This document shows, piece by piece, positions 45,803 through 53,516 of a stretch of DNA of 64,000 bases (positions within the stretch are counted from its first letter, which is position 1; each line of letters opens with the position of its first letter). The DNA comes from an uncultured Ruminococcus sp. GTDB taxonomy: Bacteria > Bacillota > Clostridia > Oscillospirales > Ruminococcaceae. Made by a program: the position numbers and the translations under genes. The stretch lies in assembly GCA_902800795.1 (NCBI GenBank), contig CADCFQ010000004.1, positions 26,155 to 90,154 of the forward strand. The letters are read 5' to 3'. Under the pieces are notes generated by a model. The model was not told the origin of the DNA, did not search any database, and saw only the letters and a list, made by a program, of their open reading frames with translations.

Positions 45803-46037
45803 ACTGTTGACCCCTGTAAAATTACAGGGGTGTAGTAGTAAGTGGGATATTTACAAAGACGAACCCATTGTTTTAGACCCCTGTAAAATTACAGGGATGT
45901 AGTAGTAGTTAGCGTGATTGGTTGGATTGGGTGTTGTTTTAGACCCATGTAAAATTACAGGGATGTAGTAGAAGCAACTCGGCCGTCATGGATATTTACA
46001 GGTTTTAGACCCCTGTAAAATTACAGGGATGTAGTAG
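45803..46037 (-). CRISPR. type VI-D CRISPR array 1 (4 repeats, 3 spacers)
   Basis: 36-base repeats at 45803-45838, 45870-45905, 45936-45971 and 46002-46037; spacers of 31, 30 and 30 bases. Transcribed on the minus strand, where each repeat reads CTACTACA..., a hairpin CCCTGTAA/TTACAGGG and ends GGGTCTAAAAC, the Cas13d handle. The copy at 45803 is degenerate at its handle end, marking it leader-distal. Three of four repeats have ACAGGGATG where array 2 has ACAGGGGTG, giving a G-U pair. The third repeat also has CCATGT for CCCTGT. Confidence 0.95.
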
Positions 46038-46130
46038 GCCAAAGTACACAAACAAAGTTGCAATACCTTGTGCAAGATGAACATATTCACCTTATACTAT
46101 AATTATATCATGTCTGATCTTCCTTGTCAA
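46038..46130 (-). promoter_or_regulatory. leader and promoter of array 1, overlapping the cas13d 3' end
   Basis: Minus strand TTGACA (46130-46125) lies in the last cas13d codons; after a 17-base spacer TATAAT (46107-46102) begins directly after the stop codon. The leader between it and the first repeat is about 70% identical to that of array 2, beginning GGCCAAAGTA next to the repeat. Confidence 0.88.
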
Positions 46131-48927
46131 GTATCCGGATCGATTCGGCGGTGTTTTTATTGTAGTTGTTCCTGTCGAAGAGTTCGCAGATCGAAAGATT
46201 CTTATATCTCGGAAGGTTATAGCCAAACGGTGTATTGAGCGCTTTAACAAGGTCCTTGCAATATGTATGATGCTTATCTATCAGCTGCTTATACTCTTTT
46301 TCATGTGGATCCTCATCATTGAACTTTGATCGTAATGATCGCTGCATGATATAATGATAAAGCTCAAACCATGAATCGAACTTTCCAATATCAGCGGAAT
46401 AATTATGTATTTCTCTTATCACTTCAAAATGAGCAACACTATTTCTATATTCTACTCTCAATTTTACTTTCAGATCATCAGAACAATGGGATATATTCTG
46501 CTTAAGATATTTTCCGGCTCTTTTGTTGCATCCCTGGGCATCGCTATTGTTATATTTCTTCTCAATAAACTCTTCGGTCAGTTCGTTGTAATTGTTCTCA
46601 TTAAGCTTATCCTTTCCGCAAAGGATACGGTCGCGCTCAAGACAATGGAATGCAATAACATACCGGGAATTAACATATATCATGTTCTTGACGATCTGAT
46701 AAAGCACCATAAGATACAAGCTGATCATAGCCTGGTATTTTGACTTATCCTGCTTTTCTTTCGGAGTAGATTCGTTAGAGTTTTTTACTTCTATAAATGT
46801 GTTAAAATCCATCTGCCCGATCAGATCTGCCAATTTATTTATCTTTACATTCCGATCAGCAATTGCGCTATCAAGTTTGCAGGATTCATAATAACGGTCG
46901 ATCTGGGTGTCCGGGAGCGACTTCAGAACAAAGCTTATCAGCTTTTTATTCTTTTTCAGCTTTCTCAGCCCATCAGCGCTGCTGTACTTGACCAGGTATT
47001 TGAACCTTGACGATTTGATAACACTGTTAGCGATGAAATTTCTGAAATCGTGTTTGTCCTTTGACTCCTTGATGTGACCATTTTCATCAATAAGGAAAGC
47101 ATTATTGTCAAGATAATCATTGATATATTCTTCGCTTTGATCCATTCCAAGAATTACAAGTGCATCTCTGAAAAGCTGTCTTTTCGATTTTTCATCTGCA
47201 CTTGACATCCTTGCAAAGCTATTGATAATTTTCAGATCCGAGCAGATCTTTTTGCTGTTTCTGAACATTTCATATTCAGATTCAAAGCCGCAGTCAAGTC
47301 CAAGCTCTTTGAGGACATCTATAAACGATGCTATGTTATCAAACTTGCTCACAAGAGTAGTCAGCAGATTGTTGATCTCCTTGCCGTCCAGCAAAAGTGT
47401 CATCATATAGATCAGCTTGCAAAACAGATTAACGTCCTTGCCTTGCATCTTGTCAGAAACGTCCCAATTCTTTTTCGCAAAATCTCTGTTTGTTTCCTTA
47501 TCTAACTCTCTGATCTTATCGCCGCTTATCGATTCTTCCAGTTCGTTACCTAATGCTTTTTCAAGAACACTGAATGTATACACTGCTTCTTCAGCGTAGA
47601 TCTTATCCTTTTCGTCATCATTCCGTGATGCTCTTAGCTTATCTACAAGATCGTTTATCCGTTGTGTGTCATGACTCACATATCTGTTATAGATAAGAAA
47701 ATCAATGACCTTATAAAGCTTTTGTCTTACACTGTTATAGTCATCGCTTCTATACTCTTTTAGCGCTGTTTCATCAAGCATTTTTTCACGAAGCTTCTTT
47801 ATCGAGAAGCCCAGATACTTATGATCCTTGCTAACAATAAAATCGTAGTATTCCCCAGCCAGGGTTTTAGGATCAATCTTCCCGTAAAGCATTTCAAGCA
47901 GGGTTTCAAGGATCTGGAGATTTACACGGTTTGTAAATCCAAAATCCTTGTTGACTTTTGACAATCCCTCTTCATATAGCCGGTTAAGAGTTTCTTTATA
48001 TTCCTTGGGAAGCTTTTTTTCAAGACAATATGCCCATTCCGGACCTTGATGATCACTGGTGTATTTATCGCCATGAAAATAGCTCTGTCTGAGACTTCCC
48101 ATCAAGGCATAGATATGGTATATCTCTTTTTCGTCTTTTTGTTTTTCATTCCTGATGAAGGCTGAACCAAAATAGCCAAGCCTGCCGCTTTTGATTATTC
48201 CAGTTAATTCTTCATTCTGTTTTTTAAGCCTTGTCTGTAGTTTAATACCATGCATTTCCTTATAATTCTTAAATTGCTTATAACTGTTACGTACAGACAA
48301 ATATCCCAACAGATCGTCTTCTATATGCTCCTTATTGATATTTCTATGTTCCTTATTGACATTATGAAGCACATAAACTATATCAACTATATACTGTATC
48401 ATGATCTTCTCGATATCAAGGATGTTATAGGCAAGCTGAACGTGGATATTATCATCAAAATTCTTGCCGAACACTCTTTTTTCAAGTCTTTTTCTAATAC
48501 CGATCTGATCTTCCTTGAAGTTCGACTTGCTCTTTTTTAAATGCCTGGGGTCCGAAGGCCTGGCTGTTATGTTTCGGGGTATGTTATGAAGCGTGAACAC
48601 ATAAGAGCTGCTTTTGCTTAACTCAAAAGAGCTGCTGCCTTCTTTGATCTTTTCGACTCCGTCTTTTATTAAGCGCAGCTCGGGAACAGCTTCATTACCA
48701 CGGCCAAAAGATGTGAGCACAAGATCTTCCCCGAGAACAAAGCTTGATTTAAGACCCACTGCCTTGGCAGCAGATTTAAGCTTGACAGTTTTATCAGGTG
48801 CCGGCTCCGGCGCTTTGACAGCAGTTTTTTCCGGCTTCACATTATTGCTGACTTTGGAGTATTTCTCCTTTCTCTTCTGTTCGTAAAGTTCTCGTATCTC
48901 TCTTGCTTTCATTTTCTTTTTTGCCAT
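46108..48927 (-). CDS. cas13d: Cas13d, type VI-D CRISPR RNA-guided RNase
   Basis: 939 aa from the ATG at 48927, chosen because AAAGGGGG lies just upstream and the promoter at 48978-48950 excludes earlier starts. Two HEPN R-X4-H motifs are visible: RQSYFH (R280, H285) and RNSVAH (R828, H833). Size and C-terminal HEPN2 placement fit Cas13d. A lysine-rich N-terminus and a Pro/Lys linker precede the N-terminal domain. With crRNA it cuts target and bystander RNA. Neighbours: array 2 upstream, array 1 downstream, WYL regulator beyond array 2. The last codons double as the -35 of array 1. Confidence 0.95.
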   Translation of the reverse strand: MAKKKMKAREIRELYEQKRKEKYSKVSNNVKPEKTAVKAPEPAPDKTVKLKSAAKAVGLKSSFVLGEDLVLTSFGRGNEAVPELRLIKDGVEKIKEGSSSFELSKSSSYVFTLHNIPRNITARPSDPRHLKKSKSNFKEDQIGIRKRLEKRVFGKNFDDNIHVQLAYNILDIEKIMIQYIVDIVYVLHNVNKEHRNINKEHIEDDLLGYLSVRNSYKQFKNYKEMHGIKLQTRLKKQNEELTGIIKSGRLGYFGSAFIRNEKQKDEKEIYHIYALMGSLRQSYFHGDKYTSDHQGPEWAYCLEKKLPKEYKETLNRLYEEGLSKVNKDFGFTNRVNLQILETLLEMLYGKIDPKTLAGEYYDFIVSKDHKYLGFSIKKLREKMLDETALKEYRSDDYNSVRQKLYKVIDFLIYNRYVSHDTQRINDLVDKLRASRNDDEKDKIYAEEAVYTFSVLEKALGNELEESISGDKIRELDKETNRDFAKKNWDVSDKMQGKDVNLFCKLIYMMTLLLDGKEINNLLTTLVSKFDNIASFIDVLKELGLDCGFESEYEMFRNSKKICSDLKIINSFARMSSADEKSKRQLFRDALVILGMDQSEEYINDYLDNNAFLIDENGHIKESKDKHDFRNFIANSVIKSSRFKYLVKYSSADGLRKLKKNKKLISFVLKSLPDTQIDRYYESCKLDSAIADRNVKINKLADLIGQMDFNTFIEVKNSNESTPKEKQDKSKYQAMISLYLMVLYQIVKNMIYVNSRYVIAFHCLERDRILCGKDKLNENNYNELTEEFIEKKYNNSDAQGCNKRAGKYLKQNISHCSDDLKVKLRVEYRNSVAHFEVIREIHNYSADIGKFDSWFELYHYIMQRSLRSKFNDEDPHEKEYKQLIDKHHTYCKDLVKALNTPFGYNLPRYKNLSICELFDRNNYNKNTAESIRILDKEDQT

Positions 48928-48949
48928 GATAAGCACCCCCTTTGCTGTT

Positions 48950-48978
48950 ATTATATCATTGTTTCTGACATTTTTCAA
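48950..48978 (-). promoter_or_regulatory. cas13d promoter
   Basis: Minus strand TTGAAA (48978-48973), 17-base spacer, TATAAT (48955-48950) with TGATATAAT extended -10. The same TGATATAAT is found at both array promoters and at the WYL promoter. Confidence 0.85.
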
Positions 48979-48990
48979 TACTGATATACA

Positions 48991-49025
48991 AAAAAGCCCG
49001 GCAGTTCACAGAACTGTCGGGCTTT
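48991..49025 (-). terminator. terminator after array 2
   Basis: Minus strand AAAGCCCGACAGTTC, TGT, GAACTGCCGGGCTTTTT. It separates array 2 from the cas13d promoter and touches the degenerate last repeat. Confidence 0.88.
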
Positions 49026-49256
49026 ATGTTTTTCTGTTAAATTACAGGGGTGTAGTAGAGATTCACTGATGAAACAATCTGTAACGAAGTTTTAGACCCC
49101 TGTTAAATCACAGGGGTGTAGTAGTTGCCTTCGCGGTTGGTATTGCGGCAGTAAGATTTAGACCCCTGTTAAATTACAGGGGTGTAGTAGAAGGCCGGAG
49201 TTGAGTATTATTTGGCTAGAGTTTTAGACCCCTGTTAAATTACAGGGGTGTAGTAG
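49023..49256 (-). CRISPR. type VI-D CRISPR array 2 (4 repeats, 3 spacers)
   Basis: Repeats at 49023-49058 (first half degenerate), 49089-49124, 49155-49190 and 49221-49256; all three spacers are 30 bases. Repeat differs from array 1 in the loop (CTGTTAAATTACAG against CTGTAAAATTACAG). Same orientation as array 1. Variant repeats: AATCACAGG at 49089 and GATTTAG at 49155. Confidence 0.95.
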
Positions 49257-49349
49257 GCCAAAGTATACAAACAAAGCTGTGATACTTTGTACAAGATAAA
49301 CAGTTTTATCTTGTAGTTATATTATATCATTTTTCTGTATCTTTGTCAA
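49257..49349 (-). promoter_or_regulatory. leader and promoter of array 2, overlapping the WYL gene 3' end
   Basis: Minus strand TTGACA (49349-49344) in the last WYL codons, 17-base spacer, TATAAT (49326-49321) immediately after the stop. Same geometry as array 1, to the base. Confidence 0.88.
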
Positions 49350-50388
49350 GACATTGATCACGGCTGTATTTTTCAGCAGCGTCTTTGTAAAACTCATAAA
49401 GCTCATCTCTGATACTCTCCGGAGAGATGACCACAGCGTTTTTTCCGAACTGCCTGATATAATTCAGCATTTCCTGTTTGGTGACATCATAGAACGTGCA
49501 GATATGGTCGTTGTCTTCATTGACCCTGAAGCGTGGCCTGTTGTGAACTATCCTTCGGAGCAGCCCAAGGCCGACATCGGTAAATTCGACTTGTATGTCC
49601 GGCAGTGCTTCGTTATTTACATAAGGAATATCGGTGTTTTTCAGTTTTTCAAGGAGCGCTTCTTGTAGTTCTTCGATTTTATCGGAGTTTCCCACGCTGT
49701 AATTGCTGTAACAAATCTCGTCTATGTTTGTCAGCTGTATGCTTGAAGACCTAAAGGGATCATCGCTCCCCTCCACTTTACTGACACCTGCGATATAATA
49801 ATGGTTCTGGTTTTTGTCTGTTGACATTTTAATCGGAAACATAATGATCGATTTGCCTTTGATCTGTATTTCTATCTGATATTTTATCGGATCTTTATGA
49901 TCGATGCATTCTTTTGCCATATCAAAAGCATCTTTATATATGTATCTCTCTCGCTCATATTTAGGGAGAAGAGCATATTCTTCGAGCACCGCCCTGAAAT
50001 AAACCGCAGCGTTAGGTTCTTCATAAACCGAGCTTTCCATTGACTTCCTCAAAAGTTTAACGGTATCTTTAAGCATTCTGTTCCCTCTGACCTTCGCTTC
50101 TTTTTGAAGATATTTTTTCTTAATTATACGCAATAAATAACTTTGAATCGTGTTCTCGTTTTGTATATCTACTTTATTTCCCAAGCTTATATAAACTGAG
50201 CTGAATGCCGACTCATGAAAATTGATAAAAATCCTATTTATAAACTGAGTCATATTCTTGACGTCTTTGCCCGGCCACTTGTATATGTATTCTTCCATAT
50301 CAGACCTGAGCACATCATATGCATAGTCACTCAGTTTCCAGTATACTTTTTTGGCGCCATAGTTTTTATCTTTAAAATCAAAACCCAT
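49327..50388 (-). CDS. WYL-domain regulator associated with Cas13d
   Basis: 353 aa. The N-terminus (KVYWKLSDYAYDVLRSDMEEY, TQFINRIFINF) looks like a ribbon-helix-helix; a helical middle follows; residues about 165-240 form the WYL domain (IMFPIKMSTDKNQNHYYIAGVSK...RSSSIQLTNIDEI) and the rest the WYL C-terminal extension. WYL1 proteins of type VI-D loci increase Cas13d activity and may bind RNA or crRNA (known for a Ruminococcus relative). AAGGAGGGG site. Monocistronic, followed by array 2. Confidence 0.92.
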   Translation of the reverse strand: MGFDFKDKNYGAKKVYWKLSDYAYDVLRSDMEEYIYKWPGKDVKNMTQFINRIFINFHESAFSSVYISLGNKVDIQNENTIQSYLLRIIKKKYLQKEAKVRGNRMLKDTVKLLRKSMESSVYEEPNAAVYFRAVLEEYALLPKYERERYIYKDAFDMAKECIDHKDPIKYQIEIQIKGKSIIMFPIKMSTDKNQNHYYIAGVSKVEGSDDPFRSSSIQLTNIDEICYSNYSVGNSDKIEELQEALLEKLKNTDIPYVNNEALPDIQVEFTDVGLGLLRRIVHNRPRFRVNEDNDHICTFYDVTKQEMLNYIRQFGKNAVVISPESIRDELYEFYKDAAEKYSRDQCLDKDTEK

Positions 50389-50419
50389 TTCAGCCCCTCC
50401 TTATAAGCTTGATATAACG

Positions 50420-50448
50420 ATTATATCATATGATCTGTAAAAATACAA
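50420..50448 (-). promoter_or_regulatory. WYL gene promoter
   Basis: Minus strand TTGTAT (50448-50443), 17-base spacer, TATAAT (50425-50420) with extended TGATATAAT. Confidence 0.78.
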
Positions 50449-50499
50449 GCAAAACAAAGAACTGAAAAAAGCAAGCAACTAATTTGTTAAAAATAACTA

Positions 50500-50612
50500 T
50501 ATTCCTATTTTAGGAATATATTCTATCAGATATCATTCGGTTTTTAGAGGATATTTGAAATATTTAGGAATAGTATTTAAAGGTATATAATCCAAGAAAG
50601 TTCCTAAGTTCC
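50500..50612. promoter_or_regulatory. cluster of TTCCTA/TAGGAA motifs between divergent genes
   Basis: TATTCCTA-TTT-TAGGAATA (50500-50518) is a perfect palindrome; TTTAGGAATA recurs at 50563-50572; TTCCTAAGTTCC (50601-50612) touches the -35 of the rightward promoter. Likely operators for a regulator of the divergent WYL and membrane-protein genes. Confidence 0.72.
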
Positions 50613-50641
50613 TTGACACAGAGTATGGGACGTGTTATACT
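50613..50641 (+). promoter_or_regulatory. promoter of the membrane-protein pair
   Basis: TTGACA (50613-50618), 17-base spacer, TATACT (50636-50641). Confidence 0.82.
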
Positions 50642-50689
50642 AGTAACAGAAGAACAAAGGCCAACAATGACTATCAAGGAGGAATTATA

Positions 50690-51250
50690 ATGAAAGACAA
50701 CAAGAACGAAATCATCAGCATCAGAGATCTCCTTAAAAACGCATCTGACAGTATAAACGAAGCTCGTCAGATTATCGGAAAAGGAGAAATGATTGAACTC
50801 GAAAAAAGCATTTCCGAAAAAACAATGCTTTTTCTGGGAATCTTGGCTTCCGGAGGACTTGATACCTTGGCGATCTACAGCGGCGGTGTCGTAGGGTTTT
50901 CCGCACCAGGGATCACTTCCGGTTTAAAAGCCATAGGCAAGTTTGCATTCGGCGGAATGAGAACAGGGTTATGCATGACAATTGCATTTCCGGTAGCAGC
51001 ATGCTTAGGAGTAGCAGCTATAGCCGCTCACCTGAACAGAAAACAGATAAATCAGGAAACGAAGCGCATATACACTGAGATCGACACCACAATACTTCAG
51101 ATAAACGCCGCATTGTCATGCAATACTTACGATGACAATACTGCTATCCATCTCAACGAGCTAAGAGAAGAACTGGCGAAGATCCGAACAAGCATTGAAT
51201 GCTTGTTCCCTGAAAAAGGAGACGAACCTCAAAGCCCTGCTACAGCTTGA
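50690..51250 (+). CDS. small membrane protein divergent from the Cas13d-associated WYL gene
   Basis: 186 aa. Residues 1-45 are polar and helical (ISIRDLLKNASDSINEARQII). Two hydrophobic segments follow: MLFLGILASGGLDTLAIYSGGVVGFSA (about 46-72) and TGLCMTIAFPVAACLGVAAIAAHL (about 92-115). The C-terminal 70 residues form a coiled coil (RKQINQETKRIYTEIDTTI, LNELREELAKIRTSI). No known family recognised. AAGGAGG site; followed by a second gene after 57 bases. The build (two membrane helices plus coiled coil) recalls effector-accessory membrane proteins but is not similar to Csx27/Csx28 that I can see. Confidence 0.82.
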   Translation: MKDNKNEIISIRDLLKNASDSINEARQIIGKGEMIELEKSISEKTMLFLGILASGGLDTLAIYSGGVVGFSAPGITSGLKAIGKFAFGGMRTGLCMTIAFPVAACLGVAAIAAHLNRKQINQETKRIYTEIDTTILQINAALSCNTYDDNTAIHLNELREELAKIRTSIECLFPEKGDEPQSPATA

Positions 51251-51307
51251 CGTTCTCTCAAGAAACACATAAGTCGAAGAGATTCGGATCAAAAAAGGAG
51301 GATTTTG

Positions 51308-51835
51308 ATGAAAACCGAAAAAATAAAGAAATGGTTCAAGGACCACAAAAAGCAAATAATAATCATCGGCAGCATCGTTATAGGGACAGTAGTAGCTATT
51401 GTTCTTGTAAACAAATGCGGTGATACATCAGCCTTGGCCGAAGACGATCTTCAATTTCCGGATCCACCTGATGATCCCGAGGAGCCATCCATTGATACTA
51501 TCGAAGAGCCACATATAACTATACCAGACGATTTTTATGATAATTTATCAGGCAATCGCTTGACGGCAACGGAATTAGGCGAGAAACTATGGTACTCTGC
51601 TCAAACGATCAACAAAAGGATCGTTGAGACCGGCCTGGCATACAGAAACGCTTTAGGCGAATATGAGTTCACCGAACTCGGTGAAGGACTAGGAGTAAAG
51701 ACATATAAAGAAACTCGCTACGGATGGCCATTCACGAATATTGAGTGGGATGAAAGAATACTTGAATTAATCTTCACGCCAGAAGAATTGGAATCAAGAA
51801 AAGCACTAATTGCAAAGTACAAGCGTACTGCATAA
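51308..51835 (+). CDS. membrane-anchored protein with a phage antirepressor-like C-terminal domain
   Basis: 175 aa from the ATG at 51308 (AAAGGAGG upstream). A single membrane helix (IIIIGSIVIGTVVAIVLV, about 18-35) follows a basic N-terminus, then an acidic Pro-rich linker (45-75) and a domain NRLTATELGEKLWYSAQTINKRIVETGLAYRNALGEYEFTELGE that resembles the C-terminal (KilAC/ANT) domain of phage antirepressors, a wHTH-like fold. The domain would face outside or inside depending on topology; positive residues on the N-side predict the domain outside, which is odd for a nucleic-acid fold. Function unknown. Confidence 0.78.
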   Translation: MKTEKIKKWFKDHKKQIIIIGSIVIGTVVAIVLVNKCGDTSALAEDDLQFPDPPDDPEEPSIDTIEEPHITIPDDFYDNLSGNRLTATELGEKLWYSAQTINKRIVETGLAYRNALGEYEFTELGEGLGVKTYKETRYGWPFTNIEWDERILELIFTPEELESRKALIAKYKRTA

Positions 51836-51885
51836 AGAAAGCCTACTCAAAAACCCAGATCAATCTCATAACATAAAAACGAGCA

Positions 51886-51929
51886 AAAAGATGACTGTTG
51901 CATACATGCATGCAACAGTCATCTTTTTT
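51886..51929 (+). terminator. terminator of the membrane-protein operon
   Basis: AAAAGATGACTGTTGCAT pairs with ATGCAACAGTCATCTTTT, ending in TTTTTTG. Confidence 0.88.
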
Positions 51930-51989
51930 GTAATTAGAAAAATCAGACCGCCCATTCAGCTGGCCTGATCGTATTGTTTAGGTTTTATC

Positions 51990-52570
51990 TTACTTTTTCT
52001 TCTTGGTTGCCATAACAGCTGCGGCTGCAAGTGCGCTCATGCCTGCGACTGCTGTGCCGGTCGAAGGATTTGAGGTCTAAGCAGTTGTCGCAGCCTTTGA
52101 GGAACTGTCAGTCTTCTTTTCTTCTGCCTTTGAGCTGTCGTCCTTCTTGGAAGAATCGTCAGGTGACGAGCTGTCATCGGGAGCTGCGATCGTAAACGGC
52201 TCGCTTCTGTTCTCGCCGATATAAGTCTCGCTGTCCTCGTTTGCAGTAACTGCCGCTATATATGTGCCCGGCTCTGTCGGGAACTCGGTGCTGTTGTGGT
52301 TCTCGTCACCGATGACCTTGTACCATACCTTGTAAGTTCCTGCGTCCTTAGCTGTGGGAACCCCATCTGTATAAGCGTTGTCATCAAGATAGTCTCCGTC
52401 GCCGTCAAGAACATATACCATTGTGCCGCCCTTGGTTAAGCAGATCCTGAAAATCGCCTGTATAGGTAAGCTCCTTTGCTGTGGGAGCATTGGTAACTGT
52501 CGGGTCAGCCTTGTTAACGGTCAGCTTCACCTTCCACTCCACTGCATCATAAACCTGTGCACAAGCGTTC
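51990..52570 (-). pseudogene. remnant of a sortase-anchored surface protein
   Basis: Reading the minus strand from about 52570: VTNAPTAKELTYTGDFQDLL, a frameshift near 52440, then TKGGTMVYVLDGDGDYL...YTDGVPTAKDAGTYKVWYKV (an MBG-type beta repeat), a Ser/Asp/Lys linker, an in-frame TAG (52077-52079), then NPSTGTAVAG, a hydrophobic stretch and KKKK with a final TAA at 51990. NPSTG plus helix plus Lys tail is a sorting signal. 5' end is missing. Frameshift, stop and truncation show it is dead. Confidence 0.82.
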
Positions 52571-52700
52571 AACATTCAAAAAGGCTCCAAAAGTGCATAG
52601 ATAAGTCTTCGAAATGCTCTCCAAAAATGCACAACAGGGTCGCCGTTTCCGACCGCGCTGTTGTTTCTCTATATTTCCTTATCATTTCACAATTTCCTTA

Positions 52701-53015
52701 TCATTTCACAGTATAGTATTTCTGATTTCTGCTGTTAGGCTTATCGGGTAAAGTCATAGTGAGCTGACCCCTTTCAAGCAAAGGTTTAAGATAATTCATA
52801 TTGTATTTTTTTCTTCCCGATATGTGGCAGAACTCCTGCATTTCTACCCTTGAGCGAGGCGTCTCACAGTATTTCAGCAATTCTTGAGCACTGACTTGTT
52901 CCTTAACTTGTTCCTCGGAACATGTCACAAGAGCCTCATCAAGTGCAAGCTTTATCGTTTCGAGCATAAACTCAATAAACACAGTTGAATTCGCCGCGTT
53001 ATTACTGGTATTGAT
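52701..53015 (-). pseudogene. C-terminal remnant of a Fic-family protein
   Basis: An open frame of 93 codons (GTG at 52982) with upstream in-frame sequence reading NTSNNAANSTVFIEFMLETIKLAL. The FIEFML segment and the C-terminal winged helix (LKYCETPRSRVEMQEFCHI...LLERGQLTMTLPDKPNSRNQKYYT) are typical of the end of Fic proteins with a wHTH. The catalytic HPFxxGN part is absent. Confidence 0.72.
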
Positions 53016-53027
53016 CGCATTATAATA

Positions 53028-53112
53028 TCATCCATTCCTTGTTTATGATCCTGCCGTTCTGCGTAAGCACCGAATTAAGTTCGCTCTTGACAAGCCAGTG
53101 GTTTACGGCGTT
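53028..53112 (-). pseudogene. fragment related to the gene at 53971-54522
   Basis: About 85 bases resemble 54081-54160 (CTGCCGTTCTGCGTAAGC against CTTCCGTTCTGCGCAAGT; GGTTTACGGCGTTATC against GGTTCACGGCATTGTC). It is a decayed copy of the C-terminal HTH region; no open frame. Confidence 0.6.
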
Positions 53113-53225
53113 ATCTTAGCTTTCTTCAAATTCTAAGAGTTAAAAAAGTGCTTGATTTTTACTGTATAATATGCTACACTATATAAAAAGAACAATACCT
53201 GTGCTGATTGAACGGAGGTGTCGGT

Positions 53226-53516
53226 ATGACTTACAACATTCCCGACAGAGTATATAAAGATCTCATCAGATTTGCCGATGCCGACAAAATCGTAAAGATC
53301 ATTCTTTTCGGTTCCCGCGCCAAAGGAACACACACAGACCGAAGCGACATTGACATCGCGGTAAGTGGCGGAGACTTTGATTCTTTTTATTGTGACATCA
53401 AGGAAAAGACCCATTCGCTTCTTTCTTTTGATATTATAGACCTTGATAAGAACATTTCCGAAGAACTGAAAAAAGAGATTGACAGGGACGGTGTTATAAT
53501 TTATGAAAAAACTTGA
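53226..53516 (+). CDS. mntA: MNT-type nucleotidyltransferase antitoxin
   Basis: 96 aa from the ATG at 53226 (GGAGGTGTCGGT upstream). The polymerase-beta-type motif GSRAKGTHTDRSDIDIAV is intact. In type VII toxin-antitoxin pairs MNT AMPylates and silences the HEPN toxin encoded next. Overlaps the HEPN gene by 14 bases. Confidence 0.9.
   Translation: MTYNIPDRVYKDLIRFADADKIVKIILFGSRAKGTHTDRSDIDIAVSGGDFDSFYCDIKEKTHSLLSFDIIDLDKNISEELKKEIDRDGVIIYEKT

Noticed and set aside
45803..49256. Self-targeting spacers
   Set aside because: I compared the six spacers with the window by eye and saw no match; this is not a full search.
50690..51835. Csx27/Csx28 homologues
   Set aside because: Helix number, length and motifs do not match what I know of these proteins, and the second has no HEPN R-X4-H motif.
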